Shown one piece after another: positions 34,303-43,441 of a stretch of DNA of 64,000 nucleotides. Below the pieces are notes generated by a model. That model made no database searches. It was not told where the DNA came from and saw only the letters and a list, made by a program, of their open reading frames with translations. The DNA is taken from assembly GCF_000025725.1 (NCBI RefSeq), contig NC_013943.1, positions 2,232,001-2,296,000 on the forward strand, read 5' to 3'. Both the position numbers and the translations under genes were made by a program. This stretch comes from Denitrovibrio acetiphilus DSM 12809. Its GTDB lineage: Bacteria > Chrysiogenota > Deferribacteres > Deferribacterales > Geovibrionaceae. Numbering within the stretch: position 1 is the first letter of the stretch; each line of letters opens with the position of its first letter.

Positions 34303-35793
34303 ATGGATATATTTTTCACATCTTTAATAGAACCGCTTACCAAGATGTACTTTCTGAAAGCACTAATAGGCGGGAGCATTGTCGCTGTGGTATGCGCTGT
34401 CGCAGGGTGTCTTGTAATACTTCAGCGGATGGCATTTTTGGGTGACGCACTCTCTCATGCCATGATAGCAGGGGTCGGTGCCGGATATTTGTTTATGAAA
34501 GTTTTTTTCGGCATAGAGGCAGCAGCGGGGGCGATGCTTGTAGGGTCTCTGATAGCAGCAATGATTACGGTTTTTATGATAGGCTTTGTAGCAAAGGTTT
34601 CACGCATAAAGGAAGATACGTCGATAGGGATAATGTACACTGGTATATTTGCCGCCGGCGTGGTTCTTGTCTCTGTTTTCAGTAAATATATCCACATAGA
34701 CATTGTTCACTTCATTATGGGGGATATACTCGGGATATCAGATACAGATATGATTGTGTCTTCCATAGTTTCGGCAACAGTTCTTTCTGTGATCATCCTC
34801 TTTTTCAGATATTTTAAGCTGACAAGCTTTGACCCTGTAATGGCCGCTTCCATAGGTGTTCCGGTTTTATTTTTTAAATATCTGTTCACCGGATGCGTTT
34901 CACTGATAGTTGTCTCCGCTGTAAGTATGGTGGGGGTAATACTTGTCGTGGGACTCCTTATAACACCGGCAGCAACAGCATACCTTCTCACCGACAGACT
35001 CGAAAAAATGATGGCGCTCGCGGCTCTCTTCGGGTTCACAAGCATTCTCGGCGGACTGTATCTTTCTCTTTGGATGAACTCCGCAGGGGGCGGTGCAATA
35101 ATGCTGTTTGCAACCGTACAGTTCCTTGCGGTTCTGATTTTCGCACCGAGATACGGAATGCTTGCAGACATGCTGCGCAGCAGACGTGCAGTACCGCAAC
35201 AGCTCACAGAGGATATAATAGGAAGCGTATTTAAATCCAATGGAGAAATTACTCTCCAGTCACTCACAGGTTATGTTGAAGCCGGCAAAAAGCAGTTTAA
35301 AAATGCACTGAACAGACTAACAGCAGATGGACTTATAATTAACAAAGGTGAGACAATAAGCCTCACGGAAAAGGGAAAAGCAGAAGCTTTACGCCTTAAA
35401 AAAGCACACAGGGTTTGGGAAACATATCTGCACCATATGGGTGTTCCTTCTGACCAGCTCCACGAACAGGCGCACGTCCTTGAGCATTATAATGATGCAG
35501 ATGCTATTCAGTATATATATGAACAAATGGGCTCCCCCGTCACAGACCCTCACGGAGCGGTGATACCCGACATATACGCAGACGGTTCCTTCTGTCTGAC
35601 TCAGATGTTCGGCTTTTCAGGAAACAAAGTAGTTGTAGTAACAATAGATACTGACAAAGGGATAAAGCCCGGAGATATCGTAAAGGTTTCGCAGGACGAT
35701 GAGGGATTTGTTGTGGAAAAGGACGGTCAGACAATAGAGCTTACCCAAAAAGAAGCCGCCAGTCTCACCGTAAAACTGCCGGATAATCTTTGA
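34303..35793 (+). CDS. Metal ABC permease fused to a DtxR/MntR-like regulator domain
   Basis: 496 residues, against about 280 for an ordinary ABC-3 permease. Residues 1-290 hold some eight membrane helices with the family motif QRMAFLGDALSHAMIAGVG. After PRYGMLADMLRSRR a cytoplasmic part reads as a DtxR-family protein: helix-turn-helix (TLQSLTGYVEAGKKQFKNAL...LTADGLI), a dimerisation/metal segment (HEQAHVLEHYNDADAIQYI, PVTDPHG) and an SH3/FeoA-like end (GIKPGDIVKVSQDDEG). The fusion could let cytoplasmic metal close the channel. A dual transporter/regulator role is inferred. Confidence 0.9.
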   Translation: MDIFFTSLIEPLTKMYFLKALIGGSIVAVVCAVAGCLVILQRMAFLGDALSHAMIAGVGAGYLFMKVFFGIEAAAGAMLVGSLIAAMITVFMIGFVAKVSRIKEDTSIGIMYTGIFAAGVVLVSVFSKYIHIDIVHFIMGDILGISDTDMIVSSIVSATVLSVIILFFRYFKLTSFDPVMAASIGVPVLFFKYLFTGCVSLIVVSAVSMVGVILVVGLLITPAATAYLLTDRLEKMMALAALFGFTSILGGLYLSLWMNSAGGGAIMLFATVQFLAVLIFAPRYGMLADMLRSRRAVPQQLTEDIIGSVFKSNGEITLQSLTGYVEAGKKQFKNALNRLTADGLIINKGETISLTEKGKAEALRLKKAHRVWETYLHHMGVPSDQLHEQAHVLEHYNDADAIQYIYEQMGSPVTDPHGAVIPDIYADGSFCLTQMFGFSGNKVVVVTIDTDKGIKPGDIVKVSQDDEGFVVEKDGQTIELTQKEAASLTVKLPDNL

Positions 35794-35840
35794 TTTTCAT
35801 CTCTTTTTCTGATAGTTTCATGAACCGGTCCGGAGGAACA

Positions 35841-36335
35841 ATGAAGAAGATCAAATATATTCTTTTCCCGTTATTGCTGTTTGGATGCGTTTCTGCAAAC
35901 TTTTTCCTTAATCAGCCCCCAATGCAGCAGATAGTTACTATTTCACAAGGGGAAAGGAGCCTTAAGTTTGAAGCCGAATCCCTAATACAAGACAATACGA
36001 TAAGAACAAAGCTAACTTCCGATCTCTATCGCGGTTATGCAGAGATAGTATACGACCACGGACAGTACAAAATTAAATCCAGAGCACTGCCGATAGACAA
36101 GAAGAAAGCTGGCTCACTAAAAGGCGACCTTTATGCTGCTTTCTTTGCAGGAGACTATCCTTTTAAATCTGATGAAAAAATGTTCGGTAAAGTTGAAATC
36201 ACCAACATTAAAAAAAGCATCTATGCAGAAGACGGGTACCATCTCTATGACGTCTTTTACAACGGGAAAGAGATCCGTATTATGAATTATGTAAAAGAAT
36301 ACATCATTACAATATTCTCCGACAAAGAATATTAG
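35841..36335 (+). CDS. Putative lipoprotein
   Basis: 164 residues from ATG 35841, which has GGAGGAAC directly upstream; an in-frame longer version starts inside the permease gene. Lipobox LLLFGC gives a signal peptide II site at Cys16-17. The mature part is strand-rich and resembles small outer-membrane lipoproteins of the DUF3261 type, though weakly. It is last in the metal importer operon. Function unknown. Confidence 0.75.
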   Translation: MKKIKYILFPLLLFGCVSANFFLNQPPMQQIVTISQGERSLKFEAESLIQDNTIRTKLTSDLYRGYAEIVYDHGQYKIKSRALPIDKKKAGSLKGDLYAAFFAGDYPFKSDEKMFGKVEITNIKKSIYAEDGYHLYDVFYNGKEIRIMNYVKEYIITIFSDKEY

Positions 36336-36380
36336 CTAAACCCTGTGAAATCTCAGACGTAAAGTTGATATCCTGATATA

Positions 36381-36432
36381 TTTTGAATCATTCAAAATCA
36401 AATTGACAACACAGGATTATATAGACAATAAT
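36381..36432 (+). promoter_or_regulatory. Promoter with perfect palindrome for the nucleoside importer operon
   Basis: TTGACA (36403-36408), 18 bp and AATAAT (36427-36432) form a good sigma-70 promoter. Five bases before the -35 box is TTTTGAATCATTCAAAA (36381-36397), a perfect 8-1-8 palindrome. A leader of about 90 bp follows; I found no purine-riboswitch fold in it. Confidence 0.65.
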
Positions 36433-36526
36433 ATGTCTCTGACAATTGACGTAATTGCGTATTATCAAACCTTTTTGATCTGCTTTTACTGATCGGTTTC
36501 AATACAAACTACAGGAGTCCATAAGT

Positions 36527-37639
36527 ATGAAAAAACTGATGCTTCTTGCCGTAATTTCGGCATTTCTCGCTATAACAGGCTGTTCTGACAAGCCGAAAGA
36601 AGAGTCTCAGACCGAGGCTGCAAAAACTGCTGAAACAGCAAAAGACATCAAAGCCGCATTCGTCTATGTCGGACCGGTTGGCGATGCAGGCTGGACATAT
36701 TCACACGATCTCGGACGCAAAGTTATGGCTGAACTCCCATTCGTAAAAGAGACTAACTACATCGAATCTGTTCCTGAAGGGGCAGAATCTGTCAGAATTA
36801 TAACAAGCCTCGCTCAGAAAGGCTACAACCTCATCTTCACTACCAGCTTCGGATACATGGATCCTACCATTGAGGTAGCTTCTAAATTCCCTGAAGTAAC
36901 ATTTATGCACTGCTCAGGATACAAATCATCCGACAACGTGGGCACATACTTCGGACGCATGTACCAGCCTAGATATCTTTCAGGAGTTTTAGCAGGCAAA
37001 ATGACCAAAACAAACGTTATAGGGTACGCTGCTGCTTTCCCAATTCCTGAAGTTATCAGAGGCATAAACGCATTTACTCTCGGAGTCAGAAGCGTAAACC
37101 CTGACGCAGTCGTTAAAGTTGTCTGGACACAGACATGGTTTGACCCTGCAAAAGAGCGTGACGCAGCGGAATCACTCCTTGACGTTAACTCAGATATTAT
37201 AGCAATGCATCAGGATACACCTGCGGCTCTTCAGGCTGCTGAAAAACGCGGTGCTCTTGCCATCGGGTACAACACTGTAATGCAGGAACAGGTTCCCAAT
37301 GCATGGCTCACAGCTCCTGTATGGAACTGGGGATCAGTTTACACAAAAATCGCTGAAGAAGTACACGACGGTACATGGAAATCTCAGGATCTCTGGGGGG
37401 GGATAGCTGAAGGATATGTTGATATATCCCCGATGTCGGATAAAATACCGGCAGATGTTCAAGCCTATGTGCTGGAACAAAAAGCCAAGATCGCATCCGG
37501 TGAGCTGCACGTCTTCTCCGGTGAGATCAAAGACAATAAAGGTAATATCGCTGTCGAAGCCGGTAAGACCATGACAGACGGAGAAATGCTCGGAATGAAT
37601 TTCCTCGTTGAAGGTGTTCAGGGTAACATCCCAGGCTAA
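36527..37639 (+). CDS. BMP-family nucleoside-binding lipoprotein
   Basis: 370 residues. Lipobox AITGCSD, a short acidic/Ala-rich linker, then a Bmp/PnrA domain: AAFVYVGPVGDAGWTYSHDLG, TSFGYMDPTIEVASKFP, GRMYQPRYLSGVLAG, IAMHQDTPA. Such proteins bind purine nucleosides or related solutes for YufNOPQ/NupABC-like importers. A terminator-like hairpin follows, then the ATPase and two permeases. A xanthine phosphoribosyltransferase at the end of the operon supports a purine cargo. Confidence 0.9.
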   Translation: MKKLMLLAVISAFLAITGCSDKPKEESQTEAAKTAETAKDIKAAFVYVGPVGDAGWTYSHDLGRKVMAELPFVKETNYIESVPEGAESVRIITSLAQKGYNLIFTTSFGYMDPTIEVASKFPEVTFMHCSGYKSSDNVGTYFGRMYQPRYLSGVLAGKMTKTNVIGYAAAFPIPEVIRGINAFTLGVRSVNPDAVVKVVWTQTWFDPAKERDAAESLLDVNSDIIAMHQDTPAALQAAEKRGALAIGYNTVMQEQVPNAWLTAPVWNWGSVYTKIAEEVHDGTWKSQDLWGGIAEGYVDISPMSDKIPADVQAYVLEQKAKIASGELHVFSGEIKDNKGNIAVEAGKTMTDGEMLGMNFLVEGVQGNIPG

Positions 37640-37667
37640 CAAACTAAATAAAATAAAAGACTTATAC

Positions 37668-37702
37668 GCCCCCCGCCTTAAAAACGGGGGGCATCTTTTT
37701 TC
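37668..37702 (+). terminator. Strong hairpin with T run inside the nucleoside importer operon
   Basis: GCCCCCCG and CGGGGGGC arms around a nine-base loop, followed by ATCTTTTTT. It lies between the binding-protein gene and the ATPase gene. Partial readthrough would give excess binding protein over transporter. Confidence 0.8.
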
Positions 37703-37713
37703 AAAGGTATATC

Positions 37714-39222
37714 TTGAAACCTATACTCCAGATAGAAAAAATTACAAAAACCTTCCCGGGTGTGAAGGCACTGGACAACGTATCGCTCAGTGTCTACGAA
37801 GGAGAAATACACACCCTGCTTGGTGAAAACGGCGCCGGCAAAAGCACACTGATGAATGTCCTGAACGGACTTTATAAGCCGGACAGCGGACAGCTCGTCA
37901 TTGACGGCAAACCACAGCTATTCAACTCTCCAAAGGATTCCATAAAGGCGGGCATAGGCATGGTGCACCAGCACTTTATGCTGGTACGAAACCATAGCGT
38001 TCTCGAAAATATCCTCCTTTCTGTGGAAGGTCTTAAATCGCTCTTTAATAAAAAACTTATTATCAAGCAGGTAGAAGACATCTTAACCCGCTTTGATATG
38101 GACATAGACCTTAACGAACCTATGTGGAAACTCTCCATAGGCTCACAGCAATGGGTCGAGCTTATTAAACTTCTTATCAGGGACTGCCGTGTTCTTATCC
38201 TTGATGAACCAACAGCAGTTCTCACCCCGCAGGAAGCAGATAAACTATTCTCCTTCCTTCTGAAACTTCGCAGTGAAGGTAAATCTATAATATTTATTTC
38301 CCACAAAATGCGCGAAGTCATGGCTCTTTCAGACAGGGTTACGATACTTAAAAAAGGCACTACTGTTCAGGAGCTGACCAAGGGCAATTTCGACGAACAT
38401 AAGCTGGCAAACCTCATGATTGGCGGCGATGATGTTCCTGCATGGGAACGCAAGCATAAGGACATAGGCAGCGAAACCCTCAGAATTGAAGGACTGAGTG
38501 TAGATAATGACAAAGGGCTGAGCGACCTTGAAAATTTCACAATATCCCTTCGCAAAGGCGAAATCCTTGGTATCGCAGGGATTGCAGGAAACGGACAGAA
38601 AGCTCTCGCCGAGGTTATGACAGGGCTGAGAGAAGCAAAATCAGGTCGGATACTGCTGGAAGGTCAGGATATCACAAGGGACAACAGCCGTAAGAAACAT
38701 ATTGCAGGGATAGCGCACGTTCCGGAAGACAGAAAAAGTATGGGGATAGCTCCGGAAATGCCTATAGCCGAAAACCTCATTCTTAAAAGCTACAAAGACA
38801 AGAAATTCAGAAGATCATTCCTACAAAACAAAAAAGCAATAAACGAAAACGCAGTAAAACTTATAAAAGACTTCGCTATAAAAGCAGGTCCGGCAGGAAC
38901 CCCTGTCCGCCTGCTTTCCGGTGGGAACATCCAGAAAGTAATCATAGCACGGGAGCTGTCACTTGAACCGTCCGTTCTGGTAGCGCTTTACCCAACGAGA
39001 GGTCTGGACATAGGCTCTGCGGAATACGTACACAAAGTCATTATGGATGCACGGGACAAAGACATGAGCACTATACTTATATCTGAAGACCTGGATGAGC
39101 TCCTAAAGCTTTCAGACAGAGTGGCAGTCATGTTCAGGGGCGGAGTTACAGGCACCGTAGACCCTAAGAACACGACCAGAGAAGAGATCGGTCTTCTCAT
39201 GAGCGGGGAGAAACAGAAATGA
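37714..39222 (+). CDS. Nucleoside ABC importer, double ATPase (NupA/YufO-like)
   Basis: 502 residues with two fused ATPase domains. First: GENGAGKST, LILDEPTAVLTP. Second: GIAGNGQKAL in place of Walker A and LLSGGNIQKVIIAREL, as usual in this family. The start is TTG at 37714 with AAAGG six bases before. It overlaps the first permease gene by four bases. Partners are the BMP lipoprotein and both permeases. Confidence 0.9.
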   Translation: MKPILQIEKITKTFPGVKALDNVSLSVYEGEIHTLLGENGAGKSTLMNVLNGLYKPDSGQLVIDGKPQLFNSPKDSIKAGIGMVHQHFMLVRNHSVLENILLSVEGLKSLFNKKLIIKQVEDILTRFDMDIDLNEPMWKLSIGSQQWVELIKLLIRDCRVLILDEPTAVLTPQEADKLFSFLLKLRSEGKSIIFISHKMREVMALSDRVTILKKGTTVQELTKGNFDEHKLANLMIGGDDVPAWERKHKDIGSETLRIEGLSVDNDKGLSDLENFTISLRKGEILGIAGIAGNGQKALAEVMTGLREAKSGRILLEGQDITRDNSRKKHIAGIAHVPEDRKSMGIAPEMPIAENLILKSYKDKKFRRSFLQNKKAINENAVKLIKDFAIKAGPAGTPVRLLSGGNIQKVIIARELSLEPSVLVALYPTRGLDIGSAEYVHKVIMDARDKDMSTILISEDLDELLKLSDRVAVMFRGGVTGTVDPKNTTREEIGLLMSGEKQK

Positions 39223-40277
39223 TTAAGTTTATCAAACGCAGAAACAGATCAAAGCTTTTCACCTTCACCGCTCCATTTGTCTCCGTACTGCTGGCTCTGG
39301 CAACTGCCGGAATCATCATGCTCTTTGCAGGGGTAAACCCTCTGGAGGCATATGCAGGTATGCTTCAAGAGTCAGTTGGCTCTTTTTACGGGCTCAGCGA
39401 AACACTTGTGAAAGCAACTCCTCTTATCCTTACAGGGTTGGGTGTTTCACTCGCATTTCGTATGCAGATATGGAACATCGGCGCAGAAGGACAGCTTATG
39501 ATGGGCGCAGTAGGTGCTGCATGGGTGGCTCTTTATTCAGGCATAAGCGGATACGCTATCCTTCCGGTAATGTTTTTCACCGCTGCTGTCTTCGGTGGTC
39601 TATGGGCTGGCGTTGCCGGCTTTCTCAAGGCAAAATTCAGAGTGAACGAGATAATCGTAACACTTCTTATGAACTATATAGCAATATCAATAGTATCTTT
39701 CCTGATCTATGGACCGTGGAAAGACCCTAAAGGTTTTAACTTCCCCCTGACTCCGCAATTCGCTGAATTTGCCAGACTCGGCTCAATTTTCAACACACGT
39801 CTTCATTACGGTTTCATAATGGCGCTCGTGCTGGTACTGGTTATGTACATTTTCATGGAAAAAACCATATGGGGCTACGAAATAAGAGTCATAGGCAACA
39901 ACCCGAACGCTGCGAAATATGCCGGTATCAAAATAGACCGGTCTATAATAGGGGTGCTCTTTCTCAGTGGAGCACTTGCGGGTGTTGCAGGTTTCTCTGA
40001 GGTAGCAGGGATTCAGTTCAGGCTTCAGGAGGGGATATCCAGCGGATATGGTTATACGGCGATAATAGTCGCATGGCTGGCTGGCAGAAGCGCTCTCGGA
40101 GTGCTTTTAGTTTCTATAATAATGAGTATAATCCTTGTGGGCGGCGACAGTCTCCAGATACTTATGGGGCTGCCTGTGGCATTTGTTAATCTCTTCCAAG
40201 GGCTGATACTCTTTTTCATCCTTGCATCTGACTTTTTTATTAATAACGAAATAAAACTTATCAGGGAAAACCAATGA
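39219..40277 (+). CDS. Nucleoside ABC importer permease 1 (NupB/YufP-like)
   Basis: 352 residues, about nine membrane helices, BPD_transp_2 family. Characteristic segments are IWNIGAEGQLMMGAVGAA and NPNAAKYAGIKIDR. It forms the membrane heterodimer with the next gene product. Four-base overlaps at both ends (with the ATPase and with permease 2) indicate translational coupling. Confidence 0.9.
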   Translation: MIKFIKRRNRSKLFTFTAPFVSVLLALATAGIIMLFAGVNPLEAYAGMLQESVGSFYGLSETLVKATPLILTGLGVSLAFRMQIWNIGAEGQLMMGAVGAAWVALYSGISGYAILPVMFFTAAVFGGLWAGVAGFLKAKFRVNEIIVTLLMNYIAISIVSFLIYGPWKDPKGFNFPLTPQFAEFARLGSIFNTRLHYGFIMALVLVLVMYIFMEKTIWGYEIRVIGNNPNAAKYAGIKIDRSIIGVLFLSGALAGVAGFSEVAGIQFRLQEGISSGYGYTAIIVAWLAGRSALGVLLVSIIMSIILVGGDSLQILMGLPVAFVNLFQGLILFFILASDFFINNEIKLIRENQ

Positions 40278-41194
40278 TAGAAGTGCTCCTGTATGCAACG
40301 ATAAAAGCCGGAACTCCGATACTTTTCGCAACACTCGGTGCAATAATAATGGAACGTTCAGGTATTATAAACCTCGGGATAGAAGGGTTGATGCTGATAG
40401 GCGCACTTTCAGGGTTTGCTACAGCGCTCTTCACAGGAAACCTGTTTCTTGCTGTGCTGGCTTCATTCTTTGCCGGTGTTGCGGCGGGTTCAATCCACGG
40501 GGTCATCACCATCTACCTCAGAGGCAACCAGATCGTAAGCGGACTGTCCCTTACGATGTTCGGTGTTGGGGTAACAGCTCTTTTCGGTCGCTCCCTTGTG
40601 GGGCGCACTATCGACGGGTTTTCAAAGGTCGATATACCTGTTCTTTCAAAAATACCTGTGATAGGTCCGGGACTTTTCAACCATGACATACTTGTATATT
40701 TCAGCGTGCTTCTGGTAATACTTATCAGGCTGTTTTTTTATAAAACCAAATGGGGTCTGTATCTTCGTTCTGTTGGAGAAAACCCCTCAGCAGCAGATAC
40801 ATCCGGCATCAACGTAAACAGATACCGCATGTGGGCTGTTCTGGTAGGCTCTGGTCTGGCAGGTGTAGGAGGCGGTTATCTTTCGCTGGCATATACCCCA
40901 TTCTGGGCGGAAAACATGTCCGCAGGACGCGGATGGATTGCCGTTGCCCTTGTTATCTTTGCCCAGTGGAACAGCACAAGAGCACTTGCCGGTGCTTACC
41001 TTTTCGGCGGAATAAACGCAATACAACTCCGGATGCAGGCCATGGGAACAACAATCTCAGCCCACATTTTGGAGATGCTTCCATATATCTTCACTATAAT
41101 CGTGCTTGTAATAGCAACGATGAGACTTGAAAAGGGCTCAACGCCTCAACCCGAAAGTCTGGGGCTGCCGTATGACAGGGAGGACAGAAAATGA
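40274..41194 (+). CDS. Nucleoside ABC importer permease 2 (NupC/YufQ-like)
   Basis: 306 residues, about eight to nine membrane helices. Family segments include GAIIMERSGIINLGIEG and VGENPSAADTSGINV. It pairs with permease 1. Its end overlaps the start of the xanthine phosphoribosyltransferase gene by four bases, tying uptake to salvage. Confidence 0.9.
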   Translation: MIEVLLYATIKAGTPILFATLGAIIMERSGIINLGIEGLMLIGALSGFATALFTGNLFLAVLASFFAGVAAGSIHGVITIYLRGNQIVSGLSLTMFGVGVTALFGRSLVGRTIDGFSKVDIPVLSKIPVIGPGLFNHDILVYFSVLLVILIRLFFYKTKWGLYLRSVGENPSAADTSGINVNRYRMWAVLVGSGLAGVGGGYLSLAYTPFWAENMSAGRGWIAVALVIFAQWNSTRALAGAYLFGGINAIQLRMQAMGTTISAHILEMLPYIFTIIVLVIATMRLEKGSTPQPESLGLPYDREDRK

Positions 41195-41730
41195 GAAAAG
41201 CTCAGCAGACACTGATAGACCTTATAAAGAAATTCGGCGAGGTCAACGGAGAAATAGTCAAAGTTGACAGACTGCTGAACCACATGGTGGACATAGACCT
41301 CATCAAAGAGATAGGGGAAGATATCGCTGAAAAATTTGCAGATGTCTCAGTTGATAAGATCCTCACGGTAGAAGCAAGCGGTATACCGGGCGCACAGGCT
41401 GCTGCCTTCAGCATGCATAAGGACTATATATTTGCTAAAAAGAAAAACCCTATCACGATGAAAGGTTTCTTCTCTGCCGAAAGCTTTTCATTCACCAAAA
41501 ACGAACACACAACGCTCTACGTATCTAAAGAAGTTCTTAAAAAAGGTGACCGCATCCTCTTTGTTGATGACTTTTACGCAAAAGGCAATACCCTTAAAGC
41601 AATTAAAAAAATTATAGAACAAGCAGAAGCAGAACTTGTCGGAGTAGCTGTTATAGTTGATAAAAACGATACACCCGACATACACAGCATCCTGACTCTC
41701 AGCCAGCTTAAATCAGCTATGGGTAAATAG
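41191..41730 (+). CDS. xpt: Xanthine phosphoribosyltransferase
   Basis: 179 residues; converts xanthine and PRPP to XMP. Similar along its length to Bacillus Xpt: DRLLNHMVDIDL, VEASGIPGAQAAA, the PRPP loop ILFVDDFYAKGNTLKA and the preceding flexible region FSFTKNEHTTLYVS. An adenine phosphoribosyltransferase is the alternative, but the N-terminal NHMVD motif favours xanthine. Embedded in the nucleoside importer operon by four-base overlap. Confidence 0.87.
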   Translation: MRKAQQTLIDLIKKFGEVNGEIVKVDRLLNHMVDIDLIKEIGEDIAEKFADVSVDKILTVEASGIPGAQAAAFSMHKDYIFAKKKNPITMKGFFSAESFSFTKNEHTTLYVSKEVLKKGDRILFVDDFYAKGNTLKAIKKIIEQAEAELVGVAVIVDKNDTPDIHSILTLSQLKSAMGK

Positions 41731-41733
41731 GTT

Positions 41734-42006
41734 ATGCTTAATCTGGTAATAGCTCTTACAGTCGGAGTTGCTGTAGGTTTTTTTATGCCAAGCGGTTTTA
41801 TGAGCAAACCTAAATCTCTGATATTCTACACCGCCCTTCTCGGTCTGCTCTTCTTTATGGGGGTTAATCTGGGGCGAGACCCTGAGCTCCTCTCAAAACT
41901 TGCTCACTTCGGTATAATATCACTCGTGATGAGCTTCACTGTTGTCGTTTTCAGTGTTATTTCAGTGGTTGTTCTTGTAAAACTTTTCAGCGGGCAAAAA
42001 CAATGA
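41734..42006 (+). CDS. LysO-like exporter, N-terminal half
   Basis: 90 residues with three membrane helices: VGVAVGFFMPSGF, LIFYTALLGLLFFMGVNLG and a third ending VVLVKLFSGQ. It matches the N-terminal part of the DUF340/LysO family (single chain of about 300 residues in E. coli). It starts three bases after xpt and overlaps the second half by four bases, so the protein is encoded as two chains. Confidence 0.75.
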   Translation: MLNLVIALTVGVAVGFFMPSGFMSKPKSLIFYTALLGLLFFMGVNLGRDPELLSKLAHFGIISLVMSFTVVVFSVISVVVLVKLFSGQKQ

Positions 42007-42596
42007 TGATATTTCTTATGCTCACGGCTGTTATCGCAGGGACAGCACTTTCATACACACATATACTCTCCGCCGCTCTTATAGCAGGCTGTCTTAGTAT
42101 TACTCAGACCTCACTCATAATACTACTCTTCCTCATAGGCTTCGACATAGGGAACAACCGGGAATCACTGCGTGCGCTCATCAAAGCTGACAGGAATGCA
42201 CTTCTCATACCGGCAGGAACTATAATCGGGACGCTTGCCGGCGGTTTTGTTGTTTCGCTGATAACAAGCCTTTCTGCAAACGAAGGGATGGCTATTGCTG
42301 CGGGGTTCGGCTGGCATTCACTTTCAGGGATAATGCTTGCAGAGATGAAAGGGAGCGATATAGGAGCGATTGCGTTTCTGTCAAACGTCTTCAGGGAGAA
42401 TATAGCCATACTGTCTATGCCCCTGCTCGCCAAAATGGTTGGTTCTCATGCAGCGATAGCCACAGGCGGAGCCACAACAATGGACGTGACACTGCCTGTT
42501 ATTGAAAAATTCTGCGGTAAAAATGCCGCAATACTCGGCTTTATCAACGGCGTGATTCTGTCTACACTGGTACCTATTATACTTCCGCTCTTTTAA
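42003..42596 (+). CDS. LysO-like exporter, C-terminal half
   Basis: 197 residues, six to seven membrane helices. LFLIGFDIGNNRESLRAL, AAGFGWHSLSGIML, AFLSNVFRENIAIL and TTMDVTLPVIEKFCG are typical of the core of LysO-type exporters, which in E. coli exports lysine. As part of a purine uptake/salvage operon its substrate here may differ. Its end overlaps the convergent terC gene by four bases. Confidence 0.82.
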   Translation: MMIFLMLTAVIAGTALSYTHILSAALIAGCLSITQTSLIILLFLIGFDIGNNRESLRALIKADRNALLIPAGTIIGTLAGGFVVSLITSLSANEGMAIAAGFGWHSLSGIMLAEMKGSDIGAIAFLSNVFRENIAILSMPLLAKMVGSHAAIATGGATTMDVTLPVIEKFCGKNAAILGFINGVILSTLVPIILPLF

Positions 42597-43315
42597 ACAG
42601 CAGGTTTGCTTGTGTTACTGCGCATCTTTATATTCAGTATTTCAACACACGAAGAAAATGCCATTGCAAAATACAGGTAACCTTTTGGTATATGAAAGTG
42701 TAGGCTCTCCCCGATAAGGCTCATACCGATCAGGATAAGAAATGAGAGCGCAAGAACCTTCAGTGTAGGGTGTTTGCCGATAAAATCACTGATAGCTCCC
42801 GAAGCAGCCATCATCACGCCAACAGATATGACAATAGCCACAACCATTATCCAGACATGACTGACCATACCGACTGCAGTTATCACTGAATCAATAGAGA
42901 AAACCATATCCACCAATACTATCTGGACTATCACTTTTGAAAATGATGTAATCTTCTTCTTGCCCGCCAGCTTATCTTCTGCAACTTCTACTGCATGGTG
43001 GATCTCTGTTGTGCTTTTAGCCAGCAGAAAGAGCCCTCCGCAGAAAAGTATCAGATCCCGCAGCGAAACAGCAAAGCCGCGCACTTCGAAGAGAGGCTTT
43101 GTCATGCCAACGATAACGAATATCATGAAGACAAGCCCTATACGCATCAGCATGGCAAGGGCAAGCCCTATGATTCTGGCCTTATCCTGCTCGCTCTCCT
43201 CCAGCCTGCCTGTGAGTATGCTTATGAAGATTATATTGTCGATTCCAAGTACAATCTCCAGCACTGTCAGAGTCAGCAGAGCAACAATAACTTCAAAACT
43301 AAAGATAAATTCCAT
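42593..43315 (-). CDS. TerC-family membrane protein
   Basis: 240 residues from ATG 43315 (GGAGAG upstream; nine extra codons are possible). Seven or so membrane helices with the acidic metal-coordinating motifs LEIVLGIDNIIF and VLVDMVFSIDSVITAVG. TerC/Alx-family proteins are linked to tellurite resistance and to manganese efflux that helps metalate exported enzymes. Monocistronic and convergent with the nucleoside operon. Confidence 0.9.
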   Translation of the reverse strand: MEFIFSFEVIVALLTLTVLEIVLGIDNIIFISILTGRLEESEQDKARIIGLALAMLMRIGLVFMIFVIVGMTKPLFEVRGFAVSLRDLILFCGGLFLLAKSTTEIHHAVEVAEDKLAGKKKITSFSKVIVQIVLVDMVFSIDSVITAVGMVSHVWIMVVAIVISVGVMMAASGAISDFIGKHPTLKVLALSFLILIGMSLIGESLHFHIPKGYLYFAMAFSSCVEILNIKMRSNTSKPAV

Positions 43316-43441
43316 ATACTCTCCGATCTTTCTGTACGGCACTGGCTGATAAGCTGATAACTTAGCAGGTACTCACTATCCCACAGAAACAACAGCACAT
43401 TACATACTTATCCTTAATCTAACGGTATCCCCGTTGCCATT

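Noticed and set aside
34893-35234. 113-codon plus-strand frame with several Cys and Arg
   Set aside because: Lies inside the permease-DtxR gene in another frame; no start signal.
36433-36526. Purine riboswitch upstream of the nucleoside importer
   Set aside because: I could not find the conserved purine-aptamer core or paired P1 stem, and the leader is too short for aptamer plus terminator.
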